Shown: positions 47,096 through 56,677, counted from the stretch's first letter. The stretch is 64,000 nt of DNA from Thermoflexus hugenholtzii (GCF_018771565.1 NZ_CP076326.1:1426001-1490000); one strand, 5' to 3'. Notes: generated from the letters alone by a model not told the origin. Numbers and translations are program-made.

Positions 47096-48481
47096 TCAAG
47101 CCGTCCACGGCGGCCCGCGGCGGACGATGGCGTCGGCCATGCGGGCGACCCGGGCCATCGCCTGGACATCGTGAACCCGGACGATATCGGCCCCGCGGGC
47201 GATGCAGAGGGCCACGACGGCCGCCGTGCCCTCCAGCCGCTCCTCCGGCGGGAGGTTCAGGGTGTAGCCGATGAAGGATTTGCGGGAGGGCCCCACCAGA
47301 ATGGGGAAGCCCAGCTCCCGCAGCTCCCCCAGGCGGTCGATCAGCTCCAGGTTCTGCGCCACGGTCTTGCCGAACCCCAGCCCGGGATCCAGGATGATCC
47401 GGTAAGGGGGGATCCCGGCGGCGCGGGCGGCCTGCACCCGTTCCTGAAGATGCGCTTTGACCGCCGCCACGATGTCTTCCTGCACCGCGCCCTCATAGCG
47501 AGCGCCCAGCCGGGGGTCCCGCACCACCGCATCCCGGCGGCTCCGGTTGTCCATCAGGACGATGGGGACGCCCAGCTCGGCCGCCGTCTCCGCCATGGCG
47601 GGATCCGCCCGCATCGCCCAGACGTCGTTGATCAGGTCCGCCCCAGCCTCCACGGCGGCCCGGGCCACCTCCGCTTTATAGGTGTCGATGGAGATGGGGC
47701 CCAACCCCTCCTCCGCCAGCCGTCGGATCACCGGCAGCACCCGGCGCATCTCCTCCTCCGCAGGCACCGGCTCCGCGCCGGGTCGGGTGCTCTCCCCGCC
47801 CACGTCGAGCAGATGGGCCCCCGCGGCCTTGAAGCGGCGCGCCTGCTCCAGGGCCGCCTCCACCCAGTCCGGCCCCTTCAGCAACCCATCCCCGGAGAAA
47901 GAGTCCGGGGTGACGTTCAGGATGCCCATCACCAGGGTCTCCCGTCCCCAGTAAAGGAAACCCCGCCCCACGCGCATCGGCGCCCGAGCCCATAGACGGA
48001 TCCCGACGGCGGGCAAACCGGCGGCCAGGTCCGCTGCCGTCCGTCCCAGACGGGGGTGTCGCCACTCCGGGGCCACCTCCGCCAGCGGCGTCATCACGAA
48101 GGCGCGCTCGGCCATGCGCGGATGCGGCAGGGTTAGCGCCTCATCGTCCAGACACAGATCGTCGTAGAACATGACATCCAGATCGATGGGGCGAGGACCC
48201 CAGCGCGGGCCCGGCTGACGTCCCATCGCCGCCTCGATCGCCTTACAGGCTGTCAGCAGCTCGTAAGGGGAGCAATCCGTAGTGCCGAGGCAAACTGCGT
48301 TCAGAAAGAGGGGTTGGTCCACAACGCCCACGGGCTCCGTCTCGTAGAAGGAGGAGACGGCCTCGATCTCCACGATCTCCAGGAGGCGTTCCAGGGCCTC
48401 CCGCAAGGCCGCGTCCCGATCCCCCAGGTTGCTCCCCAGGGCGATGCCCACGCGATGCTTACGGCGTCGCAGCGGCGGCAT
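47096..48481 (-). CDS. folKP: Bifunctional HPPK-DHPS (folate synthesis)
   Basis: 461 residues. Residues 1-165 are 6-hydroxymethyl-dihydropterin pyrophosphokinase: IALGSNLGDRDAALREAL, RWGPRPIDLDVMFYDD and LPHPRMAERAFVMTPLAEVAP. Residues about 185-455 are dihydropteroate synthase: VMGILNVTPDSFSGDG, DVGGESTRPGAEPVP, ILDPGLGFGKTVAQN and LVGPSRKSFIG. Fusions of these two are known from protists and plants; in bacteria they are usually separate. The start overlaps the PTPS-like gene by 23 bases, so both are one operon. Confidence 0.92.
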   Translation of the reverse strand: MPPLRRRKHRVGIALGSNLGDRDAALREALERLLEIVEIEAVSSFYETEPVGVVDQPLFLNAVCLGTTDCSPYELLTACKAIEAAMGRQPGPRWGPRPIDLDVMFYDDLCLDDEALTLPHPRMAERAFVMTPLAEVAPEWRHPRLGRTAADLAAGLPAVGIRLWARAPMRVGRGFLYWGRETLVMGILNVTPDSFSGDGLLKGPDWVEAALEQARRFKAAGAHLLDVGGESTRPGAEPVPAEEEMRRVLPVIRRLAEEGLGPISIDTYKAEVARAAVEAGADLINDVWAMRADPAMAETAAELGVPIVLMDNRSRRDAVVRDPRLGARYEGAVQEDIVAAVKAHLQERVQAARAAGIPPYRIILDPGLGFGKTVAQNLELIDRLGELRELGFPILVGPSRKSFIGYTLNLPPEERLEGTAAVVALCIARGADIVRVHDVQAMARVARMADAIVRRGPPWTA

Positions 48482-48947
48482 GGAGCACCTCCCGGTGGAT
48501 GGCGCGCTGGCCGAAGGATTCCTCCACCTCGATCTCCAGGGCGTGCAGGCGGAGCCCCTCTGGCAGGCGCGCCCGCAACCGCCCCGCGAGATAGCGAGCC
48601 AGCCACTCCGCCGACGTGTTGGGGATAGGCAGGATGCGCACATCCTCCAGGGGGAACACGTAGCGCTTGCGATCCACCTCCGCTTCCACCTGATCCTCCT
48701 CGATCCGCAGGCGCAGCCGCGGGTGCTCCGCCGGCAGCAGCACCCGGTGATCCAGCTCCTCCACCAGCGCCTTCACCAGGCGCTTCAGGGCGACAAAGTC
48801 CATCACCATGTCGTCCCGGAGCTCACCCTCCAGGGCCACCGACACCCGGTAGTTGTGGCCGTGGAGCGGCTCGCTCCCTTGCGGGAAGATCATGAAATGC
48901 CCGGCGCAGAACACCAGGTTGTCCTGAGCAACCTGCACGCGATCCAT
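48459..48947 (-). CDS. 6-pyruvoyltetrahydropterin synthase family, PTPS-III-like
   Basis: 162 residues. Zinc His residues are in FCAGHFM and LHGHNYRV. The usual catalytic Cys before LHGHNY is absent; the sequence is SEPLHGHNY, with a Glu, which is the mark of PTPS-III enzymes that replace dihydroneopterin aldolase (FolB) by making 6-hydroxymethyl-dihydropterin. It directly precedes HPPK-DHPS, the next two steps, and no FolB is seen. QueD (queuosine) is the alternative and is less supported. Confidence 0.85.
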   Translation of the reverse strand: MDRVQVAQDNLVFCAGHFMIFPQGSEPLHGHNYRVSVALEGELRDDMVMDFVALKRLVKALVEELDHRVLLPAEHPRLRLRIEEDQVEAEVDRKRYVFPLEDVRILPIPNTSAEWLARYLAGRLRARLPEGLRLHALEIEVEESFGQRAIHREVLHAAAATP

Positions 48948-48987
48948 CCACAGCCCTCCCTCAAGAGGTCTTCCGCCTCGCGTCCGG

Positions 48988-50118
48988 CTATACGCTGCCT
49001 TCGATGGCCTCCGCCGTGCGCTCGGCGCAGGCCCGCCATGAGAACTGCGCAGCCCGCCGCAGCCCGCGCTCCCGCAACGTCTGCCCCAGATGGGCATCGA
49101 CCAGGACGGCGATCAGCGCCCCCGCCATCCCCCGGGCGTCGTCCGGCGGGACCAGATAGGCGGCGTCGCCGGCCAGCTCGGCCAGGGCCGGGATCTCCGA
49201 AGCCACCACCGGCACCCCGCAGGCCATCGCCTCCAGCACCGGCAACCCGAACCCCTCATACCGGGAAGGATACAGGAAGGCTGAAGCGCCCCGATACAGC
49301 GCCGGCTTGTCCGCCTCGTCCACCGGGCCGATACATCGGATCACTTCCTCAAGTCCCCACGCCCGGGCCAGGGGGCGGGGATCCACGAACAGGCGATGGG
49401 AGCCCTCGGGCAGGCGCCCGGCGATCACCAGCGGGAAATTGTAACCGATCGCCTCTTGAGCCCAGGTGTAGACCGCCAGCAAGGTCTCGATGTTCTTGCG
49501 CCGATCGAAGCCCCCCAGATACAGCACATACGCCGGAGGCAGATCGTAACGGGTCCGCACCCGGGCGTCCGCGATGGGATCCGGGCGCGGGGTGAACCGC
49601 TCCGAGACCCCCAGGGGGATCGCCACCACCCGCTCCGGGGGAACCCGGAGCCGGCGAAGGATGTCCTGACGGGAGGCCTCGGAGTCCGTCAGGATGCGAG
49701 CGGCGCCCGGGGTGGCCGCCCGCACCAGGGCGGTATACAGCCGCACGCCGAAGCCCGACCGATATTCCGGGAAGAGCAACGGGATCAGGTCGTGGACCGT
49801 GACGATGATCGGCGCCGGGGCGCGCAGGGGCGGCGCCCAGTAAGGGACGAACAAGCGGTCCGCCCGCCAGCGGGCTGCAGCCTGCGGCAGGGCGAACTGT
49901 TCGAACCAGATCTTCCGGAGGGCGCGGGGCGCCCGGGGCAGCCGGATGGGCACCGGCGTCACTCCCTCCGGCAACGCGCTCCCCCATCCTTCCGGGAAGG
50001 CCACGCCGATCTCCCAGCCCGGCCGGACGACGGGGAGGCGCGCGATCATCTCCCGCACATACTGGCCGGTGCCGGTATCCGGATATCCCAGGAACCATCC
50101 GCTGATCAGCACCCGCAT
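48988..50118 (-). CDS. GT4-family glycosyltransferase
   Basis: 376 residues, start at MRVLISGWF. N-terminal GYPDTGTGQYVREMIARLP and VHDLIPLLFPEYRSG; C-terminal nucleotide-sugar domain with LYLGGFDRRKNIETLL, ASAFLYPSRYEGFGLPVLEAMACGVPVVAS (the EX7E motif). Retaining, cytosolic or membrane-associated; acceptor unknown. About 40 bases upstream of the PTPS-like gene and possibly co-transcribed. Confidence 0.92.
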   Translation of the reverse strand: MRVLISGWFLGYPDTGTGQYVREMIARLPVVRPGWEIGVAFPEGWGSALPEGVTPVPIRLPRAPRALRKIWFEQFALPQAAARWRADRLFVPYWAPPLRAPAPIIVTVHDLIPLLFPEYRSGFGVRLYTALVRAATPGAARILTDSEASRQDILRRLRVPPERVVAIPLGVSERFTPRPDPIADARVRTRYDLPPAYVLYLGGFDRRKNIETLLAVYTWAQEAIGYNFPLVIAGRLPEGSHRLFVDPRPLARAWGLEEVIRCIGPVDEADKPALYRGASAFLYPSRYEGFGLPVLEAMACGVPVVASEIPALAELAGDAAYLVPPDDARGMAGALIAVLVDAHLGQTLRERGLRRAAQFSWRACAERTAEAIEGSV

Positions 50119-50144
50119 CCTTGATCCAACCACCTCGGGAAGGC

Positions 50145-50840
50145 TCAGAGGCTCTCCTTCCGGGGAAGGACCGGAAGGGCCGGCACCGTCACCGGAACCA
50201 GATCCTGAAACCAGAAGCCGTCCCGATAGACCTGCTCGCCCCGGGTGAAGGCCACCGGCTCCCGGAAGCCCGGGCCGTCATACACGAACGTATGGAACTC
50301 CCCGTTCTCCCCTGCGGGATCGACCTCCGGGGGAAGGTCGGCCAGGAAGCCCAGATCCAGGGTCCGCCCCAGGAAGGCCGGGCCCAGGCGCTTTCCGTCC
50401 ACACAGACGGTGAGGGCCCGGAACCCCAGGGCGAGGAAGCGGCGCACCAGGTCATGGGTGGGCTCGCCCCAGATCGGGAACAGGACCTCGGCGCCGAGCG
50501 GGAGGAGGTGACGGAGCCGGTAGGCGCGGATCTCCTCCAGGAACAGGTCGCCGAAGGCGAAGCGGCGGATCCCCTGCTCCATGAGCGCGCGGACCGCCTC
50601 GCCCATCCGTTGCTCGTAGATCTCGTTGGGGCATGGATGGGGGAGCCACACCTCATAGAGGGGAAGGCCCAGGGCCGCGGCCTGGGCGTGGATCAGGGAG
50701 CGGCGCACCCCGTGCATGCTGACGCGATCGAAGGCCTCGTTCAGGGTGACCAGCAGCACGGCCACGCGCTCGCCCCGCCGCCGTAAGGCGTGCAGGGCCA
50801 TCATGCTGTCTTTTCCACCGCTCCAGGCCAGCGCGATCAT
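50145..50840 (-). CDS. Dph6-like PP-loop ATP pyrophosphatase
   Basis: 231 residues. The PP-loop SGGKDS is at the N-terminus (WSGGKDSMMALHAL), followed by MHGVRRSLIHAQAAALGLPL, FGDLFLEEIRAYR and GENGEFHTFVYDGP. The last motif (GExGEFHT) is shared with eukaryotic/archaeal diphthine-ammonia ligase. In bacteria the substrate is unknown. GGGAGGCATCG precedes the ATG. Confidence 0.85.
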   Translation of the reverse strand: MIALAWSGGKDSMMALHALRRRGERVAVLLVTLNEAFDRVSMHGVRRSLIHAQAAALGLPLYEVWLPHPCPNEIYEQRMGEAVRALMEQGIRRFAFGDLFLEEIRAYRLRHLLPLGAEVLFPIWGEPTHDLVRRFLALGFRALTVCVDGKRLGPAFLGRTLDLGFLADLPPEVDPAGENGEFHTFVYDGPGFREPVAFTRGEQVYRDGFWFQDLVPVTVPALPVLPRKESL

Positions 50841-50885
50841 CGATGCCTCCCTGCCGGTGAATCAACCGCCTTATCCTCATTCTCT

Positions 50886-51108
50886 TAGGAGTTACGCAGT
50901 TGACAAGGTGCCCCCCCTGACGCGATCATGAGAGCAGGCATACCGGTAAGCGGCAGATGGCCAAGCGGCATGCCTTCATCCGAGAAACTCCCCGGAGGCT
51001 CCGGCCTCCGAGGCGGGGGTCGGTGGGCAGCCCCTGCGGCTGGTCCTCTGGCCTTGGGATAAAACTCGGGACCACGACTGGAACGCGCGGGAAACCGCGC
51101 AAGCCCTA
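50886..51108 (+). mobile_element. 223-bp non-autonomous IS605-like element with solo right end
   Basis: Left end TAGGAGTTACGCAGTTG (50886-50902). Right end AACCGCGCAAGCCCTA (51093-51108). Its last ~110 bp align with the 3' end of the tnpB element downstream: both contain GGGGTCGGTGGGC, GGTCCTCTGGCCT and a final GCGC-stem hairpin. Differences in the stems are compensatory, GCGCGG/CCGCGC here versus GCGCAG/CTGCGT there. No coding frame. Confidence 0.7.
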
Positions 51109-51306
51109 AAATAGGAGCTACGCAGTTGGCTGCGCCCTTCTCTTCACGCGGCGGACGGGGCGATCATCATTAGGAGTTACGCAGTTGGGGCCCAACTGGG
51201 TCATTCCTACCGCCATATATGGGGTGTTTTGGCCGATCACTCGCCATATGTGGGGATCCCCTCCTGCCAACCACGTAAGTCCTACATCATGATGGAGGCG
51301 ACGACG

Positions 51307-52488
51307 ATGCCGACGGTCTGCCTGCGGTTCCGATTCGAGGAGCACCCCAGGATCCGCGCCCTGATGGAGGCCTGCACCGACATCCAGCGGCAGGCCGTCG
51401 ACTACGCCCTGGAAAACGGCAAAACCGCCACCTTCACGATCATCAAAGCCCTCTACCCCTCCCTGCGCGCACAGCATCCGGATCTCCACTCCAACCTCAT
51501 CTACGGGGCGATCCGATCCGGCGCCCGGATCGTCCACGGCTTCCGAAACCGGCAGCGGAAGGGGAAGACCCAGGCGGACCGGCCGGAGATCCGGCGCCCC
51601 TCGGTCTATCTGGTCCAACAGACGGCGAGGATCGAATGGGATGGCGAGACCCTGACCGTTACGATCCCGGTCTCCCCCCGGGATCCGGGGCCCATTATCC
51701 TTACTTTTCGCCCTCATCACAAGTATCGTCGGCTGCTGGATGAATGGAAAGCAGGGCGGGCGCGGATGGGGGAGCCGACGCTCACGGCCCATTCCCTCTC
51801 CATCCCCCTCAAGTTCCCGGATCCCATCCCCTATGAGCCGGAGGGGGTGATCGGGATCGACAGCAATGAAGGGAACCTCACGGCCTTTGTGACCTCCACC
51901 GGCGAGATCCGGGAGATCGACACCGGTTATGTGGGGAAGGTCAACCGGGACCATCTGCGACGAGAGATCAAAGGGACGAGAGGGAAGCACAACCCGAAGG
52001 CCAAGAAGAAGATCGCCTCCAAACACCGAAGGATTCGCCGGGAGAAGACGGAGAACTTCTGGCATCATCTGGCCCTGGCGCTGATCGCCTGGGCGCTGGG
52101 GATGCGGGCGGCCCTGGTGCTGGAGGACCTTCGGGGGATGAAGGAGCGGATCGGGGAGGGGAAGTCCAGGAGGATGCGGCAGCGTTTGCTCAACTTCTGG
52201 AGCATTATGACTTTCCATCGCATTCTGGTTCACAAGGCGAGGTTTTATGGGGTTCCGGTGATTTGGGTGGATCCGCAGAACACGTCTCGGGCGTGTCCGG
52301 TATGCGGCAAAGTGAATGAAAGGCTAAGGGGACACGTCCTGGCGTGCCCCTGCGGGGTGAGGATGGGCCGTCACGAGGCGGCGGCGGTGAACATCGCCCG
52401 CAGGGGGGTGGAATTCCTCGGGGGCCTGGGCCCTCGGGGCAGGGGTCGGTGGGCGACCCCGGTGGCCGGTCCTCTGGCCTCGGGCTAA
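51307..52488 (+). CDS. tnpB: TnpB, RNA-guided nuclease family, RuvC-III Asp missing
   Basis: 393 residues from ATG 51307 (GGAGGCGACGACG before it). The RuvC-I Asp185 is in GIDSNEGNLTAF and the RuvC-II Glu273 in LVLEDLRGM. A zinc ribbon has CPVC (330, 333) and CPC (347, 349). The RuvC-III motif, usually (D)RDxNAAxNI, is MGRHEAAAVNI: Gly354 replaces the expected Asp, one base change (GGC for GAC at 52366). The protein may be nuclease-dead, as in TnpB-derived repressors, or recently inactivated. Otherwise full-length. Confidence 0.92.
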   Translation: MPTVCLRFRFEEHPRIRALMEACTDIQRQAVDYALENGKTATFTIIKALYPSLRAQHPDLHSNLIYGAIRSGARIVHGFRNRQRKGKTQADRPEIRRPSVYLVQQTARIEWDGETLTVTIPVSPRDPGPIILTFRPHHKYRRLLDEWKAGRARMGEPTLTAHSLSIPLKFPDPIPYEPEGVIGIDSNEGNLTAFVTSTGEIREIDTGYVGKVNRDHLRREIKGTRGKHNPKAKKKIASKHRRIRREKTENFWHHLALALIAWALGMRAALVLEDLRGMKERIGEGKSRRMRQRLLNFWSIMTFHRILVHKARFYGVPVIWVDPQNTSRACPVCGKVNERLRGHVLACPCGVRMGRHEAAAVNIARRGVEFLGGLGPRGRGRWATPVAGPLASG

Positions 52489-52534
52489 AACCCGAAGCCA
52501 CGACCGGAATGCGCAGAAAACTGCGTAAGTCCTA
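52390..52534 (+). ncRNA. Probable omega-RNA/right-end RNA of the TnpB element
   Basis: The 3' end of tnpB and the right end of the element form a structured region, as in IS605-type elements where it is processed to the TnpB guide scaffold. Stems seen include CCTCGGG/CCCGAAG-like pairing and the terminal GCGCAG-AAAA-CTGCGT hairpin. Comparison with the solo copy at 51000-51108 shows paired changes. The guide would be read from the flank beginning at about 52535. The 5' boundary is approximate. Confidence 0.5.
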
Positions 52535-52618
52535 TCTCTGCTTTGAGGTAAAATCCTTCAAGTGGCCGGAGGGCTCCGGCTGTCCACGGATCTGATCTCC
52601 GCACAGGAGGGAGCCTCG

Positions 52619-53368
52619 ATGGGGAACCTGGAGGGCCGTGTGGCGGTGGTGACCGGAGCCTCACGGGGGCTGGGGCGGGCCATCGCCCTGGAGCTGGCCC
52701 GGCGGGGCGCCCGGGTTGTGGTGAACTACCGGCAGAACGAGGCCGCCGCCCGCGAGGTGGTGGAGGCCATCCGGGCCGCCGGCGGGGAAGCCATCGCCGT
52801 GCAGGCCGACGTCAGCCGCTATGAGGAAGCCGAGCGTCTGATCCGCGCTGCCCTGGAGGCCTTCGGCCGCGTGGACATCCTGGTCAACAACGCGGGGGCT
52901 ACCCGGGATAACCTGCTGGCCCTGATGAAAGAGGAGGACTGGGATTTCATCCTGGCCACCAACCTGAAAAGCGCCTTCAACTGCACCAAGGCCGCCCTGC
53001 GGCCGATGATGCGGCAGCGCTACGGGCGCATCATCAACATCACCTCCATCGCCGGCCTGGTGGGCAACGCCGGTCAGACCAACTACGCCGCCGCCAAGGC
53101 CGGCCTCATCGGCTTCACGAAATCCCTGGCCAAAGAGGTGGGCTCCCGCAACATCACCGTCAACGCCGTGGCCCCCGGCCTGATCCCTACGGACCTGACA
53201 GAGCCCCTGCCCCAGGAGTTCAAGGAGGCGGCCCTGCGGATGACCCCCCTGGGGCGCCTGGGGACGCCGGAGGATGTGGCCTACGCGGTGGCCTTCCTGG
53301 CCTCCGACGAGGCGGCCTTCATCACCGGCCATGTCCTCACCGTGGACGGCGGGATGACATGCGTATGA
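52619..53368 (+). CDS. fabG: 3-oxoacyl-ACP reductase FabG
   Basis: 249-residue classical SDR. NADPH site TGASRGLGRAIALELA, NNAGATRD, catalytic Ser143, Tyr156 and Lys160 (ITSIAGLVGNAGQTNYAAAK), and C-terminal FITGHVLTVDGGMT. Reduces 3-oxoacyl-ACP in fatty-acid elongation. GGAGGGAGCCTCG before ATG 52619. First gene of an operon; the next start overlaps its stop. A possible -10 (TAAAAT, near 52549) lies just past the IS right end. Confidence 0.92.
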   Translation: MGNLEGRVAVVTGASRGLGRAIALELARRGARVVVNYRQNEAAAREVVEAIRAAGGEAIAVQADVSRYEEAERLIRAALEAFGRVDILVNNAGATRDNLLALMKEEDWDFILATNLKSAFNCTKAALRPMMRQRYGRIINITSIAGLVGNAGQTNYAAAKAGLIGFTKSLAKEVGSRNITVNAVAPGLIPTDLTEPLPQEFKEAALRMTPLGRLGTPEDVAYAVAFLASDEAAFITGHVLTVDGGMTCV

Positions 53369-53766
53369 GCGGACAGGGAGAACCGGGAATGGGTGGGGTG
53401 GAGGAGCACGCGCCGATCCCCGGCCGTGTCATCGTCGCCCCCGAGGTGCTGCGAACCATCGTCCGGCAGGCCGCCCTGCAGGTCCCCGGGGTCGCGCGCC
53501 TGGCCCCGATGCGGGTCGGGCCCTGGCCCCTCGCCGAAGGGGTCCGTCTGACGGTGGTGGAAGATCGGGTGCGGGTGGACGTCGCCCTGGTGGTGCGTCC
53601 GGAGGCCCGCTTCCGCGAGGTCGCCCGACAGGTCCAGGAGGAGGTGGCCCGGGCCCTTCGGGACCTGACCGGCCTGGAGGTCGAGGCGGTCAACATCCTG
53701 ATCGCGGACGTGGAGGTGGAAGCCCGTGGCCCGTCGACCGCCTCCGGCTCGGAAGAACGACCCTGA
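53365..53766 (+). CDS. Asp23/Gls24 family envelope stress protein
   Basis: 133 residues from ATG 53365, which overlaps the fabG stop; ATG 53359 would add two residues. Asp23 pattern: GRVIVAPEVLRTIVRQAALQVPGVARLAP, GVRLTVVEDRVRVDVALVVRP and VEAVNILIADVEVE. A small alpha/beta protein tied to cell-envelope homeostasis in Gram-positives. Overlaps the nusB start, an arrangement (asp23-nusB) that is common in Firmicutes too. Confidence 0.9.
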   Translation: MSGQGEPGMGGVEEHAPIPGRVIVAPEVLRTIVRQAALQVPGVARLAPMRVGPWPLAEGVRLTVVEDRVRVDVALVVRPEARFREVARQVQEEVARALRDLTGLEVEAVNILIADVEVEARGPSTASGSEERP

Positions 53767-54217
53767 AGGAGGCGCCCGGGAGGGCGGGGGGATCCCGCTG
53801 CTGCGGCGGGCCCGCATGGTGGCCCTGCAAGCCCTTTATGAGATCGACGCCGCCGGCCACCCGCCCGGCGAGGTCCTCGCGACCCGCTTCCAGGCGGAGC
53901 CCTTGCCCGCCGAGGCTCGCGCCTTCGTCCAGGAGATCGTCACCGGGGTCCTCGCCCACCGCGAGGAGATCGACCGGCTGATCCAGCGCTACGCCCCGGC
54001 GTGGCCGGTGGCCCAGATGGCCATCATCGACCGCAACATCCTGCGCATGGCCATCTTTGAATTCGTCATCGCCCGGCGCACGAGCCCGGCGGTGGCCATC
54101 AATGAGGCCGTGGAGCTGGGGAAGCTCTTCGGCTCCGACAGCACCCCGCGCTTCGTCAACGGCGTGCTGGGCAGCATCGCCGATGAGATCGAAGGGGGAG
54201 ATGGGAGCGGGGCCTGA
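53726..54217 (+). CDS. nusB: Transcription antitermination factor NusB
   Basis: 163 residues from GTG 53726. All-helical NusB core: RRARMVALQALYEIDAAGH, FVQEIVTGVLAHREEIDRLIQRYAP, QMAIIDRNILRMAIFEF and TSPAVAINEAVELGKLFGSDSTPRFVNGVLG. It binds boxA with NusE in rRNA antitermination. The start has GGAGG about 9 bases upstream; ATG 53816 would cut into helix 1. Overlaps the asp23 gene by 41 bases. Confidence 0.93.
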   Translation: MARRPPPARKNDPEGGAREGGGIPLLRRARMVALQALYEIDAAGHPPGEVLATRFQAEPLPAEARAFVQEIVTGVLAHREEIDRLIQRYAPAWPVAQMAIIDRNILRMAIFEFVIARRTSPAVAINEAVELGKLFGSDSTPRFVNGVLGSIADEIEGGDGSGA

Positions 54218-54506
54218 GGAGGACATGCCATGGAAAGCCTGTTCGGCATCGGCCCGATGGAGCTGGCCTTCATCTTCCTGCTGGCCTTCATCCTGCTGGG
54301 GCCACGGGATCTCCCGCGTCTGGCTTATCAGCTGGGGCGCTGGGCCCGACAGGCCCAGCTCCTCTATGCGGAGTTCCGACGGGAGTGGGAGGCGGAGGTC
54401 CAGGAGGTCGCCCGGGAGGTAGAGCAGGCCGCCACAACGCCCCCCGAGACCTTCCTCCCGCCAACCGTCGCCACCTATCAGCTGCCTCCCTCCTCGGGGA
54501 TCACCC

Positions 54507-55247
<741 letters not shown>

Positions 55248-55281
55248 CGCATGCGCTTCATCCCGCTTCGGAGGGAGCATC

Positions 55282-56640
55282 ATGGCCGATCGCATCCGCG
55301 TGATCATCATGGGCGCCGCCGGAAGGGATTTCCACAATTTCAACGTCTTCTTCCGGGACAACCCGGATTACGAGGTGGTGGCCTTCACGGCCGCCCAGAT
55401 CCCGAACATCGAAGGGCGCCGGTATCCGCCCGAGCTGGCCGGCCCCCTGTATCCCGAGGGCATCCCCATCCGCCCCGAGGAGGAGCTCCCGGAGCTCATC
55501 CGCCGCTTTCGGGTCGATCGCGTGGTCTTCGCCTACAGCGACGTCAGCCACGAGTATGTGATGCATCGGGCCAGCATCGCCCACGCGGCCGGGGCGGATT
55601 TCTGGCTGATGGGCCCCCGCGCCACCCAGCTGAAATCCCGCAAACCCGTGGTCTCCATCGGCGCGGTGCGCACCGGCAGCGGCAAAAGCCCCACCACCCG
55701 CCGGGTGGCCCGGCTGCTGCGGGAGCTCGGCTGGCGTCCGGTCATCGTGCGCCACCCGATGCCCTACGGCGACCTGCGCAAACAGGTCGTGCAGCGCTTC
55801 GCCTCCTTCGAGGACCTGGATCGCTACGAGTGCACCATCGAGGAACGGGAGGAATACGAGCCTCATCTGGCCAACGGCTTCATCGTCTACGCGGGGGTGG
55901 ACTACGAGCGGATCCTGCGGGCGGCGGAGGAGGAGGGGGATCTGATTCTCTGGGACGGGGGGAACAACGACTTCCCCTTCTTCGTCCCCGACCTCCACAT
56001 CGTGGTGGCGGATCCCCACCGCCCGGGCCACGAGCTGCGCTACCATCCCGGCGAGGCCAACCTGCGCATGGCCGACGTGGTGGTGATCAACAAGATCGAC
56101 ACCGCCTCCCCGGAGGCCATCCATCAGGTCCGGGAGAACGTCCGGCAGGTCAACCCCCGGGCGGTCCTCATCGAGGCCGCCATGCCCATCTTCGTGGAGG
56201 AACCCAACGCCATCCGCGGCCGGCGGGTCCTGGTGGTGGAGGACGGGCCCACCCTCACCCACGGGGAGATGGCCTACGGGGCGGGGATGGTCGCCGCCCG
56301 CCGCTTCGGGGCGGCGGAGATCCTGGACCCCCGGCCTTACGCGGTGGGCAGCATCCGGGAGGTCTACCAGCGCTATCCCCAGACCGGGCCGGTGCTCCCG
56401 GCCATGGGCTACGGCGCCGCGCAGATCCGCGAGCTGGAGGAGACCATCAACCGGGCTCCCTGCGACCTCGTGCTAACGGCCACGCCGGTGGATCTGACCC
56501 GCATCCTGCGGGTGCGTCATCCCGTGCTCCGGGTGCGCTACGAGATCCAGGAGATCGGCCGCCCCACCCTGGCCGACGTGCTGATGGAGCGCCTGGGGCG
56601 CGGCCCGCAGCCGCCGGATTCTGGTGCAGGCCGGAATTGA
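55282..56640 (+). CDS. Cyclic 2,3-diphosphoglycerate synthetase-like GTPase/ATPase
   Basis: 452 residues. N-terminal Rossmann-like domain (VIIMGAAGRDFHNFN), then a P-loop domain with IGAVRTGSGKSPTTRR and DLILWDGGNNDFPFF, plus VVINKIDTAS (NKxD motif). The sequence matches the cDPGS family known from Methanothermus; bacterial members usually lack a proven cDPG role. An ATP-dependent ligase on a phosphorylated substrate is plausible. Last gene of the fabG-tat operon, 34 bases after tatC. Confidence 0.85.
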   Translation: MADRIRVIIMGAAGRDFHNFNVFFRDNPDYEVVAFTAAQIPNIEGRRYPPELAGPLYPEGIPIRPEEELPELIRRFRVDRVVFAYSDVSHEYVMHRASIAHAAGADFWLMGPRATQLKSRKPVVSIGAVRTGSGKSPTTRRVARLLRELGWRPVIVRHPMPYGDLRKQVVQRFASFEDLDRYECTIEEREEYEPHLANGFIVYAGVDYERILRAAEEEGDLILWDGGNNDFPFFVPDLHIVVADPHRPGHELRYHPGEANLRMADVVVINKIDTASPEAIHQVRENVRQVNPRAVLIEAAMPIFVEEPNAIRGRRVLVVEDGPTLTHGEMAYGAGMVAARRFGAAEILDPRPYAVGSIREVYQRYPQTGPVLPAMGYGAAQIRELEETINRAPCDLVLTATPVDLTRILRVRHPVLRVRYEIQEIGRPTLADVLMERLGRGPQPPDSGAGRN

Positions 56641-56677
56641 ATCCCGGGTTGCGGGGAACATCCCGATCATCGCCCCC

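Larger units (their letters stand above)
51171..52534 (+). mobile_element. TnpB-only IS605/IS1341-type element
   Basis: Left end TAGGAGTTACGCAGTTG (51171-51187), overlapping the palindrome CAGTTGGGGCCCAACTG (51182-51198). Right end AACTGCGTAAGTCCTA (52519-52534), roughly the inverse of the left end. A further left-end copy lies at 51112-51128. It contains only tnpB, with no tnpA transposase, so movement would need help in trans. Exact termini are uncertain. Confidence 0.75.
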
